A stretch of DNA of 10,490 nt from an uncultured Bacteroidota bacterium. Lineage in GTDB: Bacteria; Bacteroidota; Bacteroidia; Chitinophagales; Chitinophagaceae. The notes beneath the pieces are model-generated. The model had not been told where the DNA came from, searched no databases, and saw only the letters and a program-made list of their open reading frames with translations. A program made the position numbers and the translations under genes. This document shows, piece after piece, positions 8,040 through 10,490 of this stretch (its first letter is position 1; every line of letters starts with the position of its first letter). The stretch is taken from NCBI GenBank assembly GCA_946479535.1, contig CAMLGP010000049.1, positions 1-10,490 on the forward strand, in the 5' to 3' direction.

Positions 8040-8297
8040 TTAATATCCATCATTCTGTCCCTGTGGAGAACCGATATTCAGATCGATCTCAGTTTTTGGA
8101 ACAGGAAGGAGGAGGTTTTTGGCAGTGAGCCCGGTTATCTTATCTCCATTCAGTGCGGTTGCTCTTGTAACCAGCGTACCTGTACGCATCAGTGTCATAC
8201 GCCTGTTTTCCTCTGCTACCAGTTCTCTTACTCTTTCATCTAAAATGAAATCAAGTGTAACCTCATTGGCAGTATCCAGTTCTTCATGGTTTTCCAT
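8040..8297 (-). pseudogene. C-terminal remnant of a RagB/SusD outer-membrane glycan-binding lipoprotein
   Basis: The frame encodes 85 residues matching only the extreme C-terminus of SusD proteins: TLDFILDERVRELVAEENRR, then MTLMRTGTLVTR and the terminal LLLPVPKTEIDLNIGSPQGQ followed by NDGY and the stop. Full-length family members have roughly 450-650 residues with a lipoprotein signal and TPR helices; all of that is missing. In frame, a TGA directly precedes the ATG at 8297, so no extension is possible. Upstream DNA belongs to an ECF sigma factor in another frame. SusD normally partners SusC to capture oligosaccharides at the cell surface; this fragment cannot. It overlaps the sigma remnant's reading frame by 58 bp and ends 7 bp before the BNR_4 start, the normal place for enzymes following a SusC/SusD pair. 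A peptide might still be made by re-initiation at the ATG. Confidence 0.87.
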
Positions 8298-8608
8298 TCA
8301 TTGGCGAGTTTGCGTATCCTGTTGAGAAGATTATTACGTGCAATAGTAAATAACCAGGCCTCAAGGGATAGATCAGTCCTGATATTCTTTCTTTCAAACC
8401 ATAATTTCAGGAAAACGTCCTGCACCACTTCCTGTGCCAGTACGGGCGACTTGAGATAACGGATAGCTGTCTGATAGATGCGGTTGCGGTATCTGTCGAA
8501 CAACAACTGGAACGCATATTCACTATCCTCAGCTAACAGGGAAATCAGTTTAGCCTCTTCATATAGCAATTGATCCTGGTGCAATGTATCGCAGATAGTT
8601 TTAAGCAA
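8240..8608 (-). pseudogene. ECF sigma-70 factor truncated after region 2
   Basis: 122 codons, of which about the first 103 are sigma-like. Region 2 is clear: EDSEYAFQLLFDRYRNRIYQ (2.1), LAQEVVQDVFLKLWFERKNI (2.2) and LSLEAWLFTIARNNLLNRIR (2.3-2.4), which bind core RNA polymerase and the -10 element. Normal ECF factors are ~170-200 residues and carry a region 4 helix-turn-helix for the -35 element; here it is missing. After RKLANE the frame turns into out-of-frame SusD DNA (WKTMKNWILPM...) and stops. The start is also odd: no ATG exists in the N-terminal part, only TTG at 8608 directly after an in-frame TAA, or internal TTGs. In Bacteroidota such sigma genes often head sigma/FecR/SusC/SusD loci, so this and the SusD remnant look like the two ends of one locus fused by deletion. 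A region-2-only product would be unable to select promoters normally. Confidence 0.85.
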
Positions 8609-8612
8609 TTAC

Positions 8613-8633
8613 TCGTAGTATTTAAAGCTACGA
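8613..8633. promoter_or_regulatory. 21-bp dyad just upstream of the sigma remnant
   Basis: TCGTAG at 8613-8618 and CTACGA at 8628-8633 are perfect inverted copies around a 9-nt AT-rich centre. The dyad lies 4 bp upstream of the putative TTG start at 8608, so it could be an operator-like site or a 5'-leader hairpin affecting initiation. A 6-bp dyad in AT-rich DNA can also arise by chance, and no promoter elements can be placed confidently around it. Confidence 0.3.
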
Positions 8634-8693
8634 ATAACTATTAATATAATTGTACTTAAACTATGCTGAGCTGTCCTGTAATTAAAATTCAAA

Positions 8694-8756
8694 AGTCAAA
8701 ATTAAAAAGTAAAAAGAAGGGCATACCCTCTCAATTTTTACTTTTTAATTTTGACT
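8694..8756 (-). terminator. Long AT-rich hairpin with inner GC stem, probable (bidirectional) terminator after galM
   Basis: Two perfectly complementary 22-nt arms occupy 8694-8715 and 8735-8756. The 19-nt centre holds a second small stem, AGGG (8718-8721) with CCCT (8726-8729) around CATA. The structure begins 14 bp after the stop of the aldose epimerase gene in the direction of transcription, and A/T runs on both sides would supply a U-tract for either strand. The size and precision of the arms exceed what a simple terminator needs, so it may be an interspersed intergenic repeat that also serves as a terminator. Confidence 0.7.
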
Positions 8757-8770
8757 CTTTACTTTCTTTC

Positions 8771-9928
8771 TTACAAAAACTTGTAAATCGTTGTTTGCTT
8801 ATAGGTTTCTCCAGGTTTTAATTCTGTTGTGGGGAAAGAAGGCTGATTGGGTGAATCAGGGAAATGCTGAGCTTCCAGGCAAAATCCTGTACGATGCGTA
8901 TAAGCTTTACCGCCCTTTCCTATTTCGCTTCCGGTAAGAAAATTACCTCCGTAGAATTGAATGCCCGGCTGATCTGTCCACACTTCCATAGTGATACCAG
9001 ACTGATCACCTTTAACAGTTACTGCTTTATTCACCTTGCCATCCCAACCATTCAATACAAAGTTGTGATCATACCCCATGCCATTTTTGATCTGAATATT
9101 AGTAGTATCATCCACCCTCGCTCCTATTGCAGTTGGCTTGCGGAAATCAAAAGGAGTTCCATCCACCTTCTCTTTCATTTTGGTGGGGATGAGTGTTACA
9201 TCAACAGGCGTAAAATTATCAGCATTGATCATTAATTCATGATTGTTGATGGTACCGCTGCCAGCCCCATTCAAATTGAAATAGGTGTGGTTAGTAAGGT
9301 TCACCACGGTATTCGCGTCTGTTGTTGCTTCGTAATCTATCTGAATTGCATTCTCATCAGTGAGCGTGAATTTCACTTTACTGGTCAGGTTACCGGGATA
9401 TCCTTCTTCACCATCTTTGGATACATAGCTAAAGGTAATTGACTGAAGATCCTGTGCAACCACATCCCATACCCTGGTATTGAATCCTCCACGGCCACCA
9501 TGTAAAGAGTTGGGACCATTATTGGCATCCAGTTTATATTCTTTTCCGTCCAATTTGAATTTTGCTTTACCAATACGGTTACCATAGCGACCGATAGTGG
9601 TGCCGAAAAATGACTCACCGGGTTTGGTATAACCGCTGAGGCTATCATGGCCCAGAATTACATCTACCATCGTTCCATTTTTGTCTGGGACCATAAGGCT
9701 GACCAGGCGGGCACCGTAATTGGTCAATTCAGCCGTTACATTGTTTTTATTCTTTAAAACATAGAGGCTGACTTCCTTTCCATTCAGTGTTTGATGAAAG
9801 CCTGCGCTCCTTGCAGGGGCAGTTGAATCCATTTTAGTTGTTGTTTCCGTTGATGAAGTATCAGAGCCGTTATTGCAGGCTGAAAGAAGTATTACAGCCA
9901 GACTTGAGAAGAAGAGTATTTTTTTCAT
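8771..9928 (-). CDS. galM: Aldose 1-epimerase (galactose mutarotase), lipoprotein
   Basis: 385 residues from the ATG at 9928; a TTG three codons upstream is possible but less likely. It has a lipoprotein signal with lipobox LSAC (C18), followed by a Ser/Thr-rich linker, so it is membrane-anchored outside the cytoplasm, unlike the cytoplasmic E. coli enzyme. The GalM fold is plain: LTNYGARLVSLMVPDK, GTTIGRYGNRIGKAKF, PNSLHGGRGGFNTRVWDV, VNLTNHTYFNL, MGYDHNF and FCLEAQHFPDSPNQ. By family knowledge, H143 (SLHGG) and D287 (YDHN) bind substrate, H214 (NHTYF) is the catalytic acid and E352 (CLEAQ) the base for interconverting alpha and beta anomers of galactose, glucose or related sugars including L-arabinose. 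It lies downstream of a GH51 arabinofuranosidase, which fits equilibration of released sugars before uptake. A 174-bp gap with a large hairpin separates the two, so it may have its own promoter. Confidence 0.95.
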   Translation of the reverse strand: MKKILFFSSLAVILLSACNNGSDTSSTETTTKMDSTAPARSAGFHQTLNGKEVSLYVLKNKNNVTAELTNYGARLVSLMVPDKNGTMVDVILGHDSLSGYTKPGESFFGTTIGRYGNRIGKAKFKLDGKEYKLDANNGPNSLHGGRGGFNTRVWDVVAQDLQSITFSYVSKDGEEGYPGNLTSKVKFTLTDENAIQIDYEATTDANTVVNLTNHTYFNLNGAGSGTINNHELMINADNFTPVDVTLIPTKMKEKVDGTPFDFRKPTAIGARVDDTTNIQIKNGMGYDHNFVLNGWDGKVNKAVTVKGDQSGITMEVWTDQPGIQFYGGNFLTGSEIGKGGKAYTHRTGFCLEAQHFPDSPNQPSFPTTELKPGETYKQTTIYKFL

Positions 9929-9951
9929 ATAAAGCAAAGGTTATAAAAATC

Positions 9952-9984
9952 CAAATTAGGGAAATATTTTTAATAAATGTCAAA
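9952..9984 (-). promoter_or_regulatory. Possible promoter of galM
   Basis: On the transcribed strand, TTTG (9984-9981), which also starts a TTGACA (9983-9978), is followed 22 bp later by TAATTTG (9958-9952), close to but one base short of the Bacteroidota -7 element TAnnTTTG. It lies 23 bp upstream of the galM ATG. Spacing is slightly long and the -7 match imperfect in an AT-rich region, so this is a weak assignment. Confidence 0.3.
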
Positions 9985-9998
9985 GTAACAGTTTTAAA

Positions 9999-10100
9999 GA
10001 TTTTGGAATTGGGAAATTGGGAAATTTTGAGAGAATTGAACTTAATACAGAAAGGCAGGAAACTGCCTGATAAATTTTAAAATTTCCCAATTTCAAAATC
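9999..10100. repeat. 102-bp intergenic inverted repeat with an inner GAAA-tetraloop hairpin, probable terminator after the GH51 gene
   Basis: Outer arms at 9999-10018 and 10081-10100 are complementary over 20 nt with one mismatch. Near the centre, AGGCAG (10053-10058) and CTGCCT (10063-10068) form a perfect 6-bp stem closed by GAAA, a stable tetraloop. The left arm carries a tandem 8-nt repeat of AATTGGGA. The element starts 2 bp after the stop of the arabinofuranosidase gene and fills most of the gap to galM. It can act as a terminator, but its nested form resembles the other hairpin at 8694-8756 and suggests a dispersed, possibly mobile, intergenic repeat class. Confidence 0.6.
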
Positions 10101-10102
10101 TA

Positions 10103-10490
10103 TTATTGTGCCTTTGCTCTTATCACAGTAAATGAATAGGGTTCCAGGGACACATTGATCTTTTTCCCTTTGAGTGCTATCGTCTGTTCGGTAGGACTTA
10201 CCGCCTTCGGTGCTTCTATAGAATTCACCTCGTTTATATCATCACTACGTAATACAGTCAGGGTAGCCCTGGCATCCAGTTTTTTCACTCCGTCAATAGC
10301 TATCTCCCTGGTCTTTGATTTTCCAGATACATTCACCAGTTTGATCACAACTTCATTTGTCTTTTTGTCCAGTACGGCAGACGCATAGAGGCTATCTGCA
10401 CCTGCCAGTGACTTACCATTTGCAAGTATGGGAACGATATCTGTGCCCTTGTTGACTGAAAATAGTTTTTGTACATAATAATTGGGAGTA
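10103..10490 (-). CDS. GH51-type alpha-L-arabinofuranosidase, C-terminal part (5' end beyond window)
   Basis: The last 128 codons plus TAA of a gene that enters from the right edge. Reading in the stop's frame to the edge gives an N-terminal block TPNYYVQKLFSVNKGTDIVP, typical of the point where the GH51 barrel passes into the C-terminal beta-sandwich of bacterial alpha-L-arabinofuranosidases, followed by LYASAVLDKKTNEVVIKLVN, the NEVNSIEAPKAVSP segment and a closing VSLEPYSFTVIRAKAQ. The short reading that would begin at the GTG at 10348 is only an internal piece. GH51 enzymes release terminal alpha-L-arabinofuranose from arabinan, arabinoxylan or arabinogalactan with retention. The catalytic glutamates and any signal peptide lie outside the window. 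With galM downstream and uronic-acid enzymes further on, an arabinose-decorated acidic glycan is a plausible target. Assignment rests on the C-terminal domain only. Confidence 0.8.
   Translation of the reverse strand, partial: TPNYYVQKLFSVNKGTDIVPILANGKSLAGADSLYASAVLDKKTNEVVIKLVNVSGKSKTREIAIDGVKKLDARATLTVLRSDDINEVNSIEAPKAVSPTEQTIALKGKKINVSLEPYSFTVIRAKAQ

Noticed and set aside
8040..8297. Reading the 85-residue protein as an intact small gene
   Set aside because: Its whole length matches only the C-terminus of SusD, including the terminal motif, so a remnant is far more likely than a new small protein.
7854..8325. Plus-strand frames at 7854-8243 and 8119-8325 across the sigma/SusD junction
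   Set aside because: Antisense to recognisable BNR_4, SusD and sigma sequence; apparent Ser/Val-rich composition is a by-product of the complement.
8600..8770. CRISPR-like repeat array in the AT-rich repeats near 8690-8760
   Set aside because: There is one inverted pair only, with no regularly spaced direct repeats or spacers.
9838..10080. Plus-strand 80-codon frame across the galM start and the adjacent intergenic hairpin
   Set aside because: It runs through the galM signal sequence complement and the inverted repeat, with low-complexity Lys/Leu/Ile content and no family resemblance.

Overview
The window looks like a chromosomal segment of a Bacteroidota species, most plausibly of the Chitinophagaceae/Chitinophaga type. 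I base this on protein character rather than any marker gene: remnants of an ECF sigma factor and a RagB/SusD protein, many secreted or lipoprotein carbohydrate-active enzymes, AT-rich intergenic hairpins and poor Shine-Dalgarno sites. Every gene I can support lies on the minus strand, so the cluster reads from right to left.

Layout in transcription order. (1) 10490-10103: C-terminal end of a GH51-type alpha-L-arabinofuranosidase. (2) 10100-9999: a large AT-rich hairpin enclosing a smaller GC stem. (3) 9928-8771: a lipoprotein aldose 1-epimerase (GalM type). (4) 8756-8694: a second long perfect hairpin, probably its terminator. (5) 8608-8240: an ECF sigma factor that stops after region 2. It runs directly, out of frame, into (6) 8297-8040, the last ~85 codons of a SusD protein. 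The rest of the sigma gene, any anti-sigma (FecR-type) gene, SusC and most of SusD are absent, as if a deletion of several kb had fused the two ends of a classical sigma/FecR/SusC/SusD locus. (7) 8032-6713: BNR_4-family beta-propeller. (8) 6578-5376: GH88-type unsaturated glucuronyl hydrolase. (9) 5359-4151: DUF2264 protein. (10) 3929-3084: SdiA-regulated-type propeller lipoprotein. (11) 3081 to beyond the left edge: a very large multidomain calcineurin-like phosphoesterase with an outer-membrane barrel.

How they may work together: the arabinofuranosidase, mutarotase, BNR_4 propeller (relatives include polysaccharide lyases and a rhamnosidase), GH88 and DUF2264 proteins suit dismantling an acidic, arabinose-bearing polysaccharide with uronic acid caps, such as an arabinogalactan, plant gum or ulvan-like glycan. 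The substrate is inference. The sensing and import part of this locus appears broken.

The most unusual protein is the phosphoesterase at 1-3081. Between its phosphatase domain and its barrel it carries a segment with a DRHxxQ motif and an IPxxRDRDQAF motif, which resembles an atypical kinase of the CotH/HipA/PI4K kind. It is translationally coupled (2 bp gap) to the SdiA-regulated-type lipoprotein.
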